64,000 bases of DNA from Nocardiopsis sinuspersici (GTDB lineage: Bacteria > Actinomycetota > Actinomycetes > Streptosporangiales > Streptosporangiaceae): the NCBI GenBank assembly GCA_008638415.1, contig VWVT01000002.1:310001-374000 (forward strand). The letters run 5' to 3'. Below the pieces are notes generated by a model. The model was not told where the DNA came from. It ran no database searches and saw nothing but the letters and a program-made list of their open reading frames with translations. Positions 44,283 to 54,148 of the stretch are shown in pieces; the stretch's first letter is position 1; every line of letters starts with the position of its first letter. Both the position numbers and the translations under genes were made by a program.

Positions 44283-44615
44283 GGAAGCCGACTTCCTCCG
44301 AGAGATTGACTACTGTGAGCAATATCCGGGTAACCATAAGTGGCTCCCGCGTTCGCGGGACAGATGCCAGCTTAAAGTGATTTCTTTGTTACCCCAGGTG
44401 CGTGGAACCCGCTGGTTCCTCCACCGTACGAAAAGGGGGGACGCGCGGCGCAAGGGACCGCGCCGTCGCCAGGCGACGCGTCGGGAGCCTGCACTAGGGT
44501 TCAGGAGAACAAGTACCACAGGCCCCGGCGGACCCGCCGCCCATCGCCTGAGGTGGGCGCGTCCGGCCGACGGGTGCGCCCGGCGGCGGCACAGGACCAG
44601 AAGCGGATACGGACG
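44283..44615. other. divergent intergenic region upstream of the TagF-like gene
   Basis: These 333 bases contain no supported gene. The part at 44300-44410 is AT-richer. It has a small hairpin, TCCCGC-GTTC-GCGGGA, near 44346 inside a wider dyad (GGGTAAC at 44329, GTTACCC at 44388). It probably carries the TagF-like promoter. Confidence 0.5.
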
Positions 44616-44993
44616 ATGGCCCCTCCCGAGCACGGTGACGAGAAGCGGCGGCAGGACCGGGGACGCCCCCTCCCGGGGGGAGGCGCCCCCGGCCCCAGGA
44701 CCGAGGGGGCGGGAAGGCTGCGCAGGTCGGTGGAGGAGCGCAGCGCGGTGCCGCTGGTGTGGCTGCACCAGCGGCCGCGGTGGCTGGCGCCGCTGGTGCT
44801 GGGCGCCCTGTTCGTCGCGGGGCTGATGGCACCCGGCCTGGTCGGGGCGCTGTGCCTGCTCCTGGTCGCGGTGTTCCTGGTGTGGCTGGCGTTCCTGACC
44901 TGGCCCTCCCTGGCCGCGCAGCAGAGGATGCCCCGCGTACTCATGGTGGTGGTCGTGCTGGTGCTCGCGGCGGCACGCCTCCTGGGCTACTGA
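44616..44993 (+). CDS. small membrane protein of unknown function
   Basis: The 125-residue product starts at ATG 44616; the frame is open 63 bp further upstream. A charged, glycine-rich N-terminal half (about 1-60) precedes two hydrophobic segments: WLAPLVLGALFVAGLMAPGL and VGALCLLLVAVFLVWLAFL. A third follows near the C-terminus (VLMVVVVLVLAAARLLGY). This pattern resembles small conserved actinobacterial membrane proteins of no known role. It lies 63 bp before the Zur-regulated zinc operon in the same direction. Confidence 0.65.
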   Translation: MAPPEHGDEKRRQDRGRPLPGGGAPGPRTEGAGRLRRSVEERSAVPLVWLHQRPRWLAPLVLGALFVAGLMAPGLVGALCLLLVAVFLVWLAFLTWPSLAAQQRMPRVLMVVVVLVLAAARLLGY

Positions 44994-45021
44994 TCCCGTT
45001 CTGCCGCTCATCCGTCATACT

Positions 45022-45057
45022 TTGACAACCGTTTTCGTTTTCGTGATAATGGAACGG
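45022..45057 (+). promoter_or_regulatory. leaderless, Zur-controlled promoter of the zinc uptake operon
   Basis: TTGACA (45022-45027), a 17-bp spacer and GATAAT (45045-45050) make a near-consensus promoter. The expected start point, about seven bases after the -10, is the GTG codon at 45057, so the mRNA would be leaderless. TGACAACCGTTTTCG (45023-45037) overlaps the -35 and resembles the actinobacterial Zur box: its arms TGACAAC and GTTTTCG match as a dyad at 5 of 7 positions. Confidence 0.7.
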
Positions 45058-45893
45058 TGTCTGACCAGTTCACGGACGTCGAGGCCGACGTACCTCCCTC
45101 CTTCCAGATCGTCGACGCACGTGTGGCCTACGACGGAGTCTCCGTACTCGACGGTGTGAACGTCGGCGTACCCGCGGGCCAGACCATGGCGGTCCTGGGC
45201 CCCAACGGCTCGGGCAAGTCGACCCTGATGCGCGCGATGCTGGGCATCGTGCCCCTCACCTCCGGCCAGGTCCTCGTGCACGGCGCCCCGCTGCGGCGGT
45301 TCCGCGCCTGGCACCGGATCGGCTACGTACCCCAGCGGATCACCGCCGGGGGCGCCGTTCCCGCCACCGTCCGCGAGATCGTCGCCTCCGGACAGGTCGC
45401 CTCGCGCCGCCGCCTGTCCCTGTCCACCCGCGCCGACCGGACCGCCGTCGACGAGGCGCTGGAGACCGTGGACCTGGCCGACCGCGGCCGCGACTCGGTG
45501 CGCGAGCTGTCCGGCGGGCAGCAGCAGCGCGTACTCATCGCCCGCGCGCTGGCCGGGCGGCCCGACACCTTCGTCATGGACGAGCCCATGGCCGGCGTGG
45601 ACGCGGAGAACCAGCGGGCGCTGGCCCGCACCATCGCCCGCCTGCGCGAGCGCGGCTCCACCGTGGTGCTGGTCCTGCACGAGCTGGGCCCGCTGGAGGA
45701 CGTCATCGAACGCGCCGTGGTCCTGGAGTCCGGACGGGTCGCGCACGACGGTGCCGCGCCCGAGCCCACAGGTGAGTGCGCGCGCCCGGGCCACGAGCAC
45801 CAGCACCCGCATCCCGACCCCAACGCTCCCGAGTCCGTGGACACCACCACGGCCTCGGAGATGATCCGACTCGAGGTACCCGGCCGTGACTGA
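45057..45893 (+). CDS. znuC: zinc ABC transporter ATP-binding protein
   Basis: This is a 278-residue ABC ATPase of the manganese/zinc family. Walker A is GPNGSGKST (about 50), the Q-loop region GYVPQRITAG, the signature LSGGQQQRVLIARAL, Walker B TFVMDEPMAGVD, and the switch VVLVLHELG. The His-rich tail GHEHQHPHPDPN near the C-terminus may bind metal. It starts at GTG 45057, apparently at the transcription start. The next gene, the permease, begins eight bases before its stop, and zur follows. The expected substrate is zinc because of the Zur gene and box. Confidence 0.92.
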   Translation: MSDQFTDVEADVPPSFQIVDARVAYDGVSVLDGVNVGVPAGQTMAVLGPNGSGKSTLMRAMLGIVPLTSGQVLVHGAPLRRFRAWHRIGYVPQRITAGGAVPATVREIVASGQVASRRRLSLSTRADRTAVDEALETVDLADRGRDSVRELSGGQQQRVLIARALAGRPDTFVMDEPMAGVDAENQRALARTIARLRERGSTVVLVLHELGPLEDVIERAVVLESGRVAHDGAAPEPTGECARPGHEHQHPHPDPNAPESVDTTTASEMIRLEVPGRD

Positions 45894-46782
45894 GCTGCTC
45901 GACTACGAGTTCATGCGGCGCGCGCTGCTCGCGGCCGTGCTCGTGGGCCTGGTGACCCCGGTCATCGGCACCTACCTCGTCCAGAGGCGCCTGGCCCTGC
46001 TGGGCGACGGGATCGGCCACGTCGCCCTGACCGGGGTGGCGCTGGGCCTGCTCACCAGCACCTCCCCCGTGCTCACCGCGGCCGTGGTGGCCACGCTGGG
46101 CGCCGTCCTCATCGAACTGGTGCGTGTGCGCACCCGCACCAGCGGGGACGTGGCCCTGGCGCTGCTGTTCTACGGCGGCATCGCGGGCGGCGTGCTGCTC
46201 ATCGGCCTCACACCCGGGGCGAGCAGCGCCACACTGGTCTCCTACCTGTTCGGCTCGGTGAGCACGGTGGAGGAGTCCGACCTGTGGGTGGTGGGCGTAC
46301 TCGCCGCCGGGGTGGCCGCGGTGGTGGCGGTGTTCGGCCGCGAGCTGTTCGTGCTGTGCCAGGACGAGGAGGTGGCGCGGGCCCACGGGCTGCCGGTGCG
46401 CTTCCTGAGCGTGCTGTTGGCGGTGACCGCCGCGCTGACGGTGGTGATCGCGATGCGGGTGGTGGGCGTGCTCATGGTGAGCGCCCTGATGATCGTCCCG
46501 GTCGCCGCGGCCCAGCAGCTCACCAAGAGCTTCCGGGTGACGATGCTCCTGGCCGTGGTGATCGGGCTGCTGTCCTCGGTCGGCGGCCTGACCACGTCCT
46601 TCTACGCCGAGCTCTCGCCGGGCGCGACGATCGTCGTGCTGGCCCTGGCCGTCTTCTGTGTGTCGGTGGCGGTCGGCGGCGCGATGCGGCGCCTCTCCGG
46701 GCGCCGGCCCCCGGCCACCCACCAGCCCGTCGGGGACGGTGTGGCCGGTACGATGCCCCAGACTGATCGGGGGAGGGTGTGA
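45886..46782 (+). CDS. znuB: zinc ABC transporter permease
   Basis: This is a 298-residue ABC-3 family membrane protein with eight or nine hydrophobic segments. LLGDGIGHVALTGVALGLLT and ALALLFYGGIAGGVLLIGLT and VSALMIVPVAAAQQLTKSFR are family blocks. GTG 45886 lies inside the end of znuC. It forms the importer with ZnuC and the missing solute-binding protein. The zur start follows its stop after one base. Confidence 0.92.
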   Translation: MTELLDYEFMRRALLAAVLVGLVTPVIGTYLVQRRLALLGDGIGHVALTGVALGLLTSTSPVLTAAVVATLGAVLIELVRVRTRTSGDVALALLFYGGIAGGVLLIGLTPGASSATLVSYLFGSVSTVEESDLWVVGVLAAGVAAVVAVFGRELFVLCQDEEVARAHGLPVRFLSVLLAVTAALTVVIAMRVVGVLMVSALMIVPVAAAQQLTKSFRVTMLLAVVIGLLSSVGGLTTSFYAELSPGATIVVLALAVFCVSVAVGGAMRRLSGRRPPATHQPVGDGVAGTMPQTDRGRV

Positions 46783-46783
46783 C

Positions 46784-47155
46784 ATGAGTACACGACGCGA
46801 AGCGGTACGCCAGGCTCTGAGCGGGTACTCCGGCTTCCGCAGTGCCCAGGACCTGTACGCGGACCTGCGTGCCGAGGGTTCCAAGATCGGACTGACCACC
46901 GTCTACCGGGCGCTTCAGGCACTGAGCGACTCCGGTGAGGTGGACGTGCTGCGCACCGACGACGGCGAGGCCGTCTACCGGGCGTGCGACACCGAGAGCC
47001 ACCACCACCACATCGTGTGCCGGGTGTGCGCGACCGCCGTGGAGATCGAGGGCCCGACCGTGGAGAGGTGGGCCGCCGAGATGGGAGCCAAGCACGGCTT
47101 CACCGGCGTGACGCACACCGTCGAGGTCTTCGGCACCTGCACCGGCTGCTCCTAG
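46784..47155 (+). CDS. zur: zinc uptake regulator, Fur family
   Basis: This is a 123-residue zinc-responsive repressor. Winged helix: REAVRQALSGYSGFRSAQDL and IGLTTVYRALQALSDSGEVD. Metal-binding features: the run HHHH at about 68-71, then CRVC (about 74-77), and the C-terminal pair CTGC that makes the structural Cys4 zinc site. With zinc bound it should repress the znuCB operon through the box at 45023-45037. ATG 46784 has GGAGGG upstream. It is co-transcribed with znuCB. Confidence 0.94.
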   Translation: MSTRREAVRQALSGYSGFRSAQDLYADLRAEGSKIGLTTVYRALQALSDSGEVDVLRTDDGEAVYRACDTESHHHHIVCRVCATAVEIEGPTVERWAAEMGAKHGFTGVTHTVEVFGTCTGCS

Positions 47156-47165
47156 GCGTACCGGC

Positions 47166-47188
47166 CGCCGGGGCCGGCTCCCCCGGCG
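47166..47188. terminator. probable terminator between zur and the first SGNH gene
   Basis: CGCCGGGG pairs with CCCCGGCG around a 7-nt loop, about 11 bp after the zur stop codon. Confidence 0.5.
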
Positions 47189-47285
47189 ACGCGCCCGACG
47201 GCGACGGTCCCGCTCCCAGGGGCACTGTCGGCGGTCGAGGGTGCCGCCGAGGGCGGGGATCACCGGGTGGGCCCCGGCCGCGGTG

Positions 47286-48104
47286 CTATTCGCGGTGCAG
47301 GCGCAGCGGCTCCAGGCTGGGACGCTTGGGACGCACGTTGTCTCCCGAGGAACGGCCGGTGAGGCGGCGGCCGATCCACGGCACCAGGAACTCACGGGCC
47401 CAGTACAGGTCCTCCTGGCGCGCGGCCCGCCAGTGGCGGGGCTCCGCCACCGGCCAGGGCTCCTTCCAGTCGCCCTCCGCCGGCACCCCGAGCACCTCGC
47501 ACACGCGCAGGGCCATACGGCGGTGCCCCTCCGAGGACAGGTGCAGGCGGTCCCCGCTCCAGGCGCGGGCGTCGTCGAGGATCCGCATGCTCCACACGTC
47601 GACCACCTCGCAGCCGTAGCGGTCGGCGATGGCCCGCAGGTGCATGTTGTAGGTGGCGATCCTGCCGCGCATGTGGCGCATCACCGGCTGCCAGTTGGTG
47701 TCGAACCCGGTGAAGACGACGATGCGCGCCCCGGTCCGGCTCAGCTCCTCCACGGCTCCGGCGAAGGCCACGGCCACGGAGTCGGGGTCGGAACCGGGTC
47801 GGATGATGTCGTTGCCGCCCGCGCACAGCGTGATCAGGTCCGGTGCGAGCTCGACGGCCCGGGGGACCTGCTCCGCGATGACCTGGTCGATGAGCTTCCC
47901 GCGCACGGCCAGGTTGGCGTAGCGCACCTCGGCGACGTGGTCCGCGAGGTGCTCGGCCACCCGGTCGGCCCAGCCCCGGTAGCGGCCGTTGGGCACGCTG
48001 TCGCTGTCCGGGTAGGGGTCGCTCATACCCTCGGTGAAGCTGTCACCGAGGGCGACGTAGGAGATGATGTCCTGCTGCGCCGCGTCCGTCCCAAAACCGA
48101 TCAT
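47286..48104 (-). CDS. SGNH/GDSL-family hydrolase (copy 1)
   Basis: This 272-residue esterase-like protein has no signal peptide. The four SGNH blocks are present: VALGDSFTEGMSDPYPD (Ser nucleophile), the block II Gly region LAVRGKLIDQV, LCAGGNDIIRPGSD (block III) and WSGDRLHLSSEGHRRM (Asp-x-x-His). The C-terminal tail ends with [14 protein letters not shown], which is also present in the neighbouring paralogue. The substrate is unknown; relatives cleave acyl esters. ATG 48104 lacks a clear ribosome-binding site. Tandem with copy 2, with 89 bp between. Confidence 0.87.
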   Translation of the reverse strand: MIGFGTDAAQQDIISYVALGDSFTEGMSDPYPDSDSVPNGRYRGWADRVAEHLADHVAEVRYANLAVRGKLIDQVIAEQVPRAVELAPDLITLCAGGNDIIRPGSDPDSVAVAFAGAVEELSRTGARIVVFTGFDTNWQPVMRHMRGRIATYNMHLRAIADRYGCEVVDVWSMRILDDARAWSGDRLHLSSEGHRRMALRVCEVLGVPAEGDWKEPWPVAEPRHWRAARQEDLYWAREFLVPWIGRRLTGRSSGDNVRPKRPSLEPLRLHRE

Positions 48105-48193
48105 GGTGAACGATGATGCAACCCCGTGCCCGGGTTACGCGACAGTAGGTTGACGCTTCTCCGGTTTTTGGGTGCCACGTCACACCGGGGCGG

Positions 48194-48994
48194 TCAGCGG
48201 TCCTTGGTGATCCGGGTCAGTTCCGGGTACTTGGCCGTGACCGCGTCCCCGGAGGAGCGCCCCGTCAGGCGGCGCCCGATCCACGGACCGAGCGACTCCT
48301 TCACCCAGGTCAGGTCGTCCCGGCGCGCCCGGGACCAGCGGACCGGCTCCAGCGCGGGCCACGGCTCGTCCCAGCGCTCCGTCACCGGCACGCCCAGCAC
48401 CTCGGCCACGCGCAGGGCCAGGCGCCGGTGCCCCTCCGGGGACATGTGCAGCCGGTCCGCGTCCCAGGCGCGGGCGTCGGTGAGCGCCTTCATCGGCCAC
48501 TGGTCCACCAGGAAGCAGCCGTGCTTGTCGGCGACGGCGCGCACGTGCATGTAGTAGCGCGCGAACAGGCCGATGGTGCCGCGCATGTAGCCCGTGGTGA
48601 CGTTGACGCCGGTGAACAGGACGACCTGGCTCCCCGCGTCCCGCAGGCGCCCGACCGTGTGGTCCAGGACCCGGGCCATCCGCTCGGGGTCGCCGCCCGG
48701 GCGCAGCAGGTCGTTGCCGCCCGCGCTCAGGGTGACCAGGTCGGGGGACATCGCCAGGGCGGGCGGGATCTGGTCGGTGACGATCTGGCGCATCAGCTTG
48801 CCGCGCACCGCCAGGTTCGCGTACCGGATCTCACCCAGGTGGTCCGCCAGGTGCTCGGCCAGCCGGTCCGCCCACCCGCGGAACTCCGCCCCCGGGCCCG
48901 GGTAGGGGTCGCCCACGCCCTCGGTGAAGCTGTCCCCCACCGACACGAGCGACATCCCCGGCCTGAGCACCGAGCCGTCCTGCGCTGACTTCAC
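48194..48994 (-). CDS. SGNH/GDSL-family hydrolase (copy 2)
   Basis: This 266-residue paralogue of the preceding protein is similar along its full length by eye. SGNH blocks: [47 protein letters not shown] and [17 protein letters not shown]. It shares the C-terminal [17 protein letters not shown] 48994 overlaps the uppS stop (GTGA), with GGAGGAGAA upstream, so it is co-translated with uppS. A link to lipid or cell-wall precursor metabolism is suggested by that coupling only. Confidence 0.88.
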   Translation of the reverse strand: MKSAQDGSVLRPGMSLVSVGDSFTEGVGDPYPGPGAEFRGWADRLAEHLADHLGEIRYANLAVRGKLMRQIVTDQIPPALAMSPDLVTLSAGGNDLLRPGGDPERMARVLDHTVGRLRDAGSQVVLFTGVNVTTGYMRGTIGLFARYYMHVRAVADKHGCFLVDQWPMKALTDARAWDADRLHMSPEGHRRLALRVAEVLGVPVTERWDEPWPALEPVRWSRARRDDLTWVKESLGPWIGRRLTGRSSGDAVTAKYPELTRITKDR

Positions 48995-49806
48995 TTCTTC
49001 TCCTCCGGTACGGGGTTGGGCACGGCGCCGCCGTAGCGGCGGTCCCTGCTCGCGTAGATCTCACAGGCCCGCCACAGGTCGCGGCGGTCGAAGTCGGGCC
49101 AGAGCGTGTCCAGGAACACGAACTCGGCGTAGGCGGACTGCCAGAGGAGGAAGTTGGACGTGCGCTGCTCACCGGAGGAGCGCACGAACAGGTCCACGGG
49201 CGGGACGTCGGGGGCGTACAGGTGCTGGGAGAGGGTGTCCTCGGTGATCTTGTCCGGGGAGAGCAGTCCCGCCGCGGCCTTGCGGGCCATCTCGCGCGCG
49301 GCGTCGACGATCTCGGCCTGACCGCCGTAGTTCACGCAGAACTGGAGGGTGAGCCCGGTGTTGTCCCTCGTCATCTCCTCGGCGTCCTGGAGCTCCCTGA
49401 TGACGCTCTTCCACAGCCGTCCCGGGCGCCCGGCCCACTTGACGCGGACTCCGCGCGCGTGCAGGGCGTCACGGCGCCTGCGGATGGTGTCGCGGTTGAA
49501 GCCCAGCAGGAAGCGCACCTCGTCCGGGGAGCGCTTCCAGTTCTCGGTGGAGAAGGCGTAGGCGGACAGGTTGGGGATGCCCATCTCCAGGGCGCCCTCG
49601 ATCACGTCGAAGAGCGAGGACTCACCGGCCTTGTGCCCCTCGGTGCGCGCCAGCCCGCGGTCCTTGGCCCAGCGGCCGTTGCCGTCCATGACCACCGCCA
49701 CGTGCCGGGGCACCAGGGCGGCGGGCAGTTCGGGGGGACGCGCGCCGCTGGGGTGCGGGACGGGCGCGGTGTACTCCCGCCGTTTGTCGAAGCTGAACAG
49801 ACTCAA
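48991..49806 (-). CDS. uppS: isoprenyl transferase (undecaprenyl diphosphate synthase)
   Basis: This is a 271-residue cis-prenyltransferase that makes the lipid carrier for cell-wall synthesis. [20 protein letters not shown] holds the catalytic Asp (about 41). [36 protein letters not shown] and [20 protein letters not shown] are conserved. The start is taken at TTG 49806, which overlaps the recO stop (TTGA) and has GGAG just upstream. No ATG exists before the conserved core. The SGNH copy 2 gene overlaps its 3' end. Confidence 0.93.
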   Translation of the reverse strand: MSLFSFDKRREYTAPVPHPSGARPPELPAALVPRHVAVVMDGNGRWAKDRGLARTEGHKAGESSLFDVIEGALEMGIPNLSAYAFSTENWKRSPDEVRFLLGFNRDTIRRRRDALHARGVRVKWAGRPGRLWKSVIRELQDAEEMTRDNTGLTLQFCVNYGGQAEIVDAAREMARKAAAGLLSPDKITEDTLSQHLYAPDVPPVDLFVRSSGEQRTSNFLLWQSAYAEFVFLDTLWPDFDRRDLWRACEIYASRDRRYGGAVPNPVPEEKK

Positions 49807-50534
49807 GAACGCTCCACGTGGCGCAGTGATCGGATTCCGTTCTCCAGGTGCCACTGCAGGTAGGCCGCGACCAACCCGCTGCACTCGGAGCGGTGCCTGC
49901 CCTCGCTGGCGTCCGCGCCGTCCCAGTCTCCTCCGAGCAGGGCCGACATCAGTCGGAGCGTGTCCGGGGAAGGGTGCACGGAGCCGTGGGGACGGCACAC
50001 GGAGCAGACCATACCGCCGGCGTGGACCGCGAACGCGCGGTGCTCTCCCCTGCTGCCGCAACGGGCGCACTCGTCCAGCGACGGAGCGTATCCGGCGACG
50101 GCGAGCGAGCGGAGCAGGTAGGCGTCCAGGACCAGCCGGGAGTCGTGGCCGCCCTCCCCCAGGGTACGCAGTGCGCCGATGAGCAGGAGGAACTGGCGCA
50201 GTGCCGGGTCCTTCTCCACGGAGACGACCTTCTCGGCGGTCTCCAGCATCGCGGTCGCGGCGGTGTAGCGGGAGTAGTCGGTCACGACCGCCTTGCCGTA
50301 GGAGCGCAGCGTCTCGGCCTGCGTGATGACGTCCAGGGTCCGGCCGGTGTGCAGTTGCAGGTCGACGTGGGTGCACGGTTCCAGCCGGGCACCGAAGCGG
50401 GACTTGGTGCGGCGCACGCCCTTGCCGACGGCGCGCACCAGGCCGGTTCTTCGGGTCAGGAGGGTGATGATGCGGTCGGCCTCGCCCAGTTTCTGGTTGC
50501 GCAGGACGACACCCTCGTCGCGGTAGAGACTCAC
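49803..50534 (-). CDS. recO: DNA repair protein RecO
   Basis: This 243-residue protein helps load RecA onto SSB-coated DNA in the RecFOR pathway. The OB-fold N-terminus is [40 protein letters not shown] is conserved, and a C4 zinc finger is made by [13 protein letters not shown] and MVCSVC. GTG 50534 was chosen at the family's usual N-terminus. The gene is coupled to uppS by a TTGA overlap, an arrangement common in actinobacteria. Confidence 0.93.
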   Translation of the reverse strand: MSLYRDEGVVLRNQKLGEADRIITLLTRRTGLVRAVGKGVRRTKSRFGARLEPCTHVDLQLHTGRTLDVITQAETLRSYGKAVVTDYSRYTAATAMLETAEKVVSVEKDPALRQFLLLIGALRTLGEGGHDSRLVLDAYLLRSLAVAGYAPSLDECARCGSRGEHRAFAVHAGGMVCSVCRPHGSVHPSPDTLRLMSALLGGDWDGADASEGRHRSECSGLVAAYLQWHLENGIRSLRHVERS

Positions 50535-50862
50535 CCCCCCATTGTCGCGGATACCACGGACCGTCCGCGCGGACGGTCGCCCCGTGGACCCCATCTTGAC
50601 CAGGTTTATTACAGTTTGGTTTCCCTTATCGGGACATTTGCTCTACTCTCACGCGCTAGGGCGTCCCTTGTCGGGCCCGCCGCCCTTCCCCCGCGGCACT
50701 CCGGCGCCACCGCGCGCGTACGCGCGCTCCCGACACCGGCCACCGGGAACCCGTGTGGCCACGGGCACCGACAGCACGGGCCGTGGGAGGAGGCCTCCCA
50801 CCACCGCGGGAGGCCCCGACCCTCCCGCGGTACCCGACCGATCCCATCCCAAGGAGAGCGAC
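50535..50862. other. divergent intergenic region between recO and the CAP-domain gene
   Basis: The 328-bp region has no gene. It contains a 20-bp perfect palindrome, GACCGTCCGCGCGGACGGTC at 50559-50578, inside a further CCACGG/CCGTGG dyad. After it comes an AT-rich stretch (50595-50640) that probably contains a promoter for the CAP gene; a convincing hexamer pair was not found. Confidence 0.55.
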
Positions 50863-51750
50863 ATGGCGCGTGGTCGTCGAGGCAGGCGCAGGATGAGCGC
50901 CCCCGGACACCGCTCCCCCCGCGGCGGGCGTCAGCGCCGCGGGGCGGCACTCGCGGTCTCCCTGGCCGCCGTGCCGGTCGGCCTGGTGCTGGCGGGCGCA
51001 CTGCTGGTCAGCGGGGTGGGCGAGGGCCTCAACCCCTTCCAGAACACGGCGGACGGCCAGGTGGGGGACCAGACCGGTGTCCCCTCCGCCGGGGCCCCGC
51101 CCGAGGCGTCCGAGGACGACGACTTCTTCGCCCGGCCCACCACGGCACCGGAGGAGCCGGGGCAGGAGCGGGAGCCGACGCCCTCCGGCGACAGCGAGCC
51201 GCAGAGCGCGGACGTGACGGCCTCCTCGATTCCGGAGGACTCCGGTGGCGGGGGAAGCGACGGCGGCGACGGCGGTGGCAGCGACGGGAACGGCTCCGGA
51301 GGCGCTGACGGGGGCGAGGGCCCGGGCGGCGACGGGAACGGGGGCCGCGGCGAGGGGGACGGCGGCGTTTCCGGCTCCTCCGCCGGCTCGGTGGCCGACC
51401 AGGTCGTGACCCTGGCCAACGACGAGCGCGCCGAGGCCGGGTGCGGTCCGCTGACGGTGGACCCGCGGCTGACCGCCGCCGCGCAGGAGCACAGCGAGGA
51501 CATGGCCCGGCGCGACTACATGAGCCACGAGAACCCCGAGGGCGAGGGCCCGGGCGACCGCGCCCGGCGCCACGGCTACGACGCCTGGGGCGCGGAGAAC
51601 GTCGCCAAGGGGCAGACCAGCCCCCAGCAGGTGATGGACGCCTGGATGAACAGCGACGGGCACCGCAGGAACATCCTCAACTGCGACCTGGTCTCGATCG
51701 GCGTCGGCGAGTCCGGCGACGCGTGGACCCAGATGTTCGGCTGGGAGTAG
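50863..51750 (+). CDS. exported CAP/SCP-domain protein
   Basis: The 295-residue product starts at ATG 50863 with AAGGAGAG upstream. An arginine-rich N-terminus and a hydrophobic segment (about 28-49, LAVSLAAVPVGLVLAGALLV) place it outside the membrane. A 120-residue Gly/Asp/Ser/Glu-rich linker follows. The last 125 residues are a CAP domain: DQVVTLANDERAEAGCGPLT, AAQEHSEDMARRDYMSHENP, AWGAENVAKGQTSPQQVMDA and WMNSDGHRRNILNCDLVSIG, with the His and Glu of the CAP pocket present. Function is unknown; bacterial members bind lipids or act at the wall. Confidence 0.87.
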   Translation: MARGRRGRRRMSAPGHRSPRGGRQRRGAALAVSLAAVPVGLVLAGALLVSGVGEGLNPFQNTADGQVGDQTGVPSAGAPPEASEDDDFFARPTTAPEEPGQEREPTPSGDSEPQSADVTASSIPEDSGGGGSDGGDGGGSDGNGSGGADGGEGPGGDGNGGRGEGDGGVSGSSAGSVADQVVTLANDERAEAGCGPLTVDPRLTAAAQEHSEDMARRDYMSHENPEGEGPGDRARRHGYDAWGAENVAKGQTSPQQVMDAWMNSDGHRRNILNCDLVSIGVGESGDAWTQMFGWE

Positions 51751-51923
51751 GCCGTGCTTCCTTGAGGCTGCGCTCCGCCCCGTGCTCGGACGCCGAAGGC
51801 ACGGGAACCCTCGCCCTCGACCTCCACGGGCGCACCCGCGAAGCCTCCAGGCGCCCCCGCCGCCCCAGCGGCACAGGACCGGGTCCACCGAGCAGGACCC
51901 GGGCACCGGCGCGCACACACGGC

Positions 51924-51952
51924 GGGGCCGCCCCCCTGTGGGAGGCGGCCCC
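51924..51952 (+). terminator. probable terminator of the CAP-domain gene
   Basis: GGGGCCGCC pairs with GGCGGCCCC around a C/G-rich loop that can itself pair over three bases. It lies about 170 bp after the stop codon, which is distant. Confidence 0.5.
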
Positions 51953-52072
51953 CCGTGCGCGGACAGGGTGCGGCGGCCGGGCTCCGAACAGGAGAGGGAA
52001 GCCGCGGAAGTACCGCCCGCAGAATCCCGCCGCCACGGGGCCACGGACCTACCGCCCATGGTGATCCGGGCT

Positions 52073-52104
52073 CCGGAGCCGCCGCGTCGAGGCGGCGGCT
52101 CCGG
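52073..52104 (-). terminator. leuA terminator hairpin
   Basis: A 13-bp perfect stem, CCGGAGCCGCCGC with its complement, closes a 6-nt loop about 37 bp after the leuA stop codon. Confidence 0.75.
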
Positions 52105-52140
52105 GTCCCGGTACGCCGCCGGACCGGCCGCGAGGCCGTG

Positions 52141-53895
<1,755 letters not shown>

Positions 53896-53914
<19 letters not shown>

Positions 53915-53952
53915 CCGCTAAGGAGAAGCAGCTCGCGCAGCATAGTGGTCAT
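53896..53952 (-). CDS. leuL: leucine-rich leader peptide of leuA
   Basis: The 18-codon frame reads MTTMLRELLLLSGRGGGR and stops at TAA 53896, 85 bp before leuA. Five of the 18 residues are leucine, four of them consecutive. The run uses CTG, CTT, CTC and CTT, and CTT is a rare codon in such high-GC genomes. Such peptides control leuA by ribosome-mediated attenuation in actinobacteria and proteobacteria. No ribosome-binding site is visible; ATG 53943 (MLRELLLL) is an alternative start. Its end overlaps the attenuator stem. Confidence 0.75.
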
Positions 53953-53985
53953 CACGCTAGCAGACCGGCACGAGATCCTGGTACA

Positions 53986-54111
53986 TCACGTCCACATGGT
54001 GGGACGCATGTCACCTGACCTGGAGGTTCCCCGACCGGCGGGGCGCGGCGCCGTCGGCCGCGCCACTACAGGTACCTCGATTTCGAGAGACTCCCCAGAG
54101 GTCTGTACCAT
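53986..54111 (-). CDS. possible 41-residue small protein upstream of leuL
   Basis: ATG 54111 opens a 41-codon frame beginning MVQTSGESLEIEVPVVARP and ending before the leuL start by 33 bp. GAAGGG lies nine bases upstream and could serve as ribosome-binding site. Third-position GC is low in the first half and high in the second, so coding is uncertain. No family was recognised. It might be real, a second regulatory leader, or chance. Confidence 0.3.
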   Translation of the reverse strand: MVQTSGESLEIEVPVVARPTAPRPAGRGTSRSGDMRPTMWT

Positions 54112-54148
54112 TTCGGTGAACCCTTCAGTGCTAGGGGGGTTGTTGCAG

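Larger units (their letters stand above)
51751..52140. other. convergent intergenic region between CAP and leuA genes
   Basis: These 390 bases hold two hairpins (51924-51952 and 52073-52104), one for each converging gene. No gene or repeat was recognised. Confidence 0.6.
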
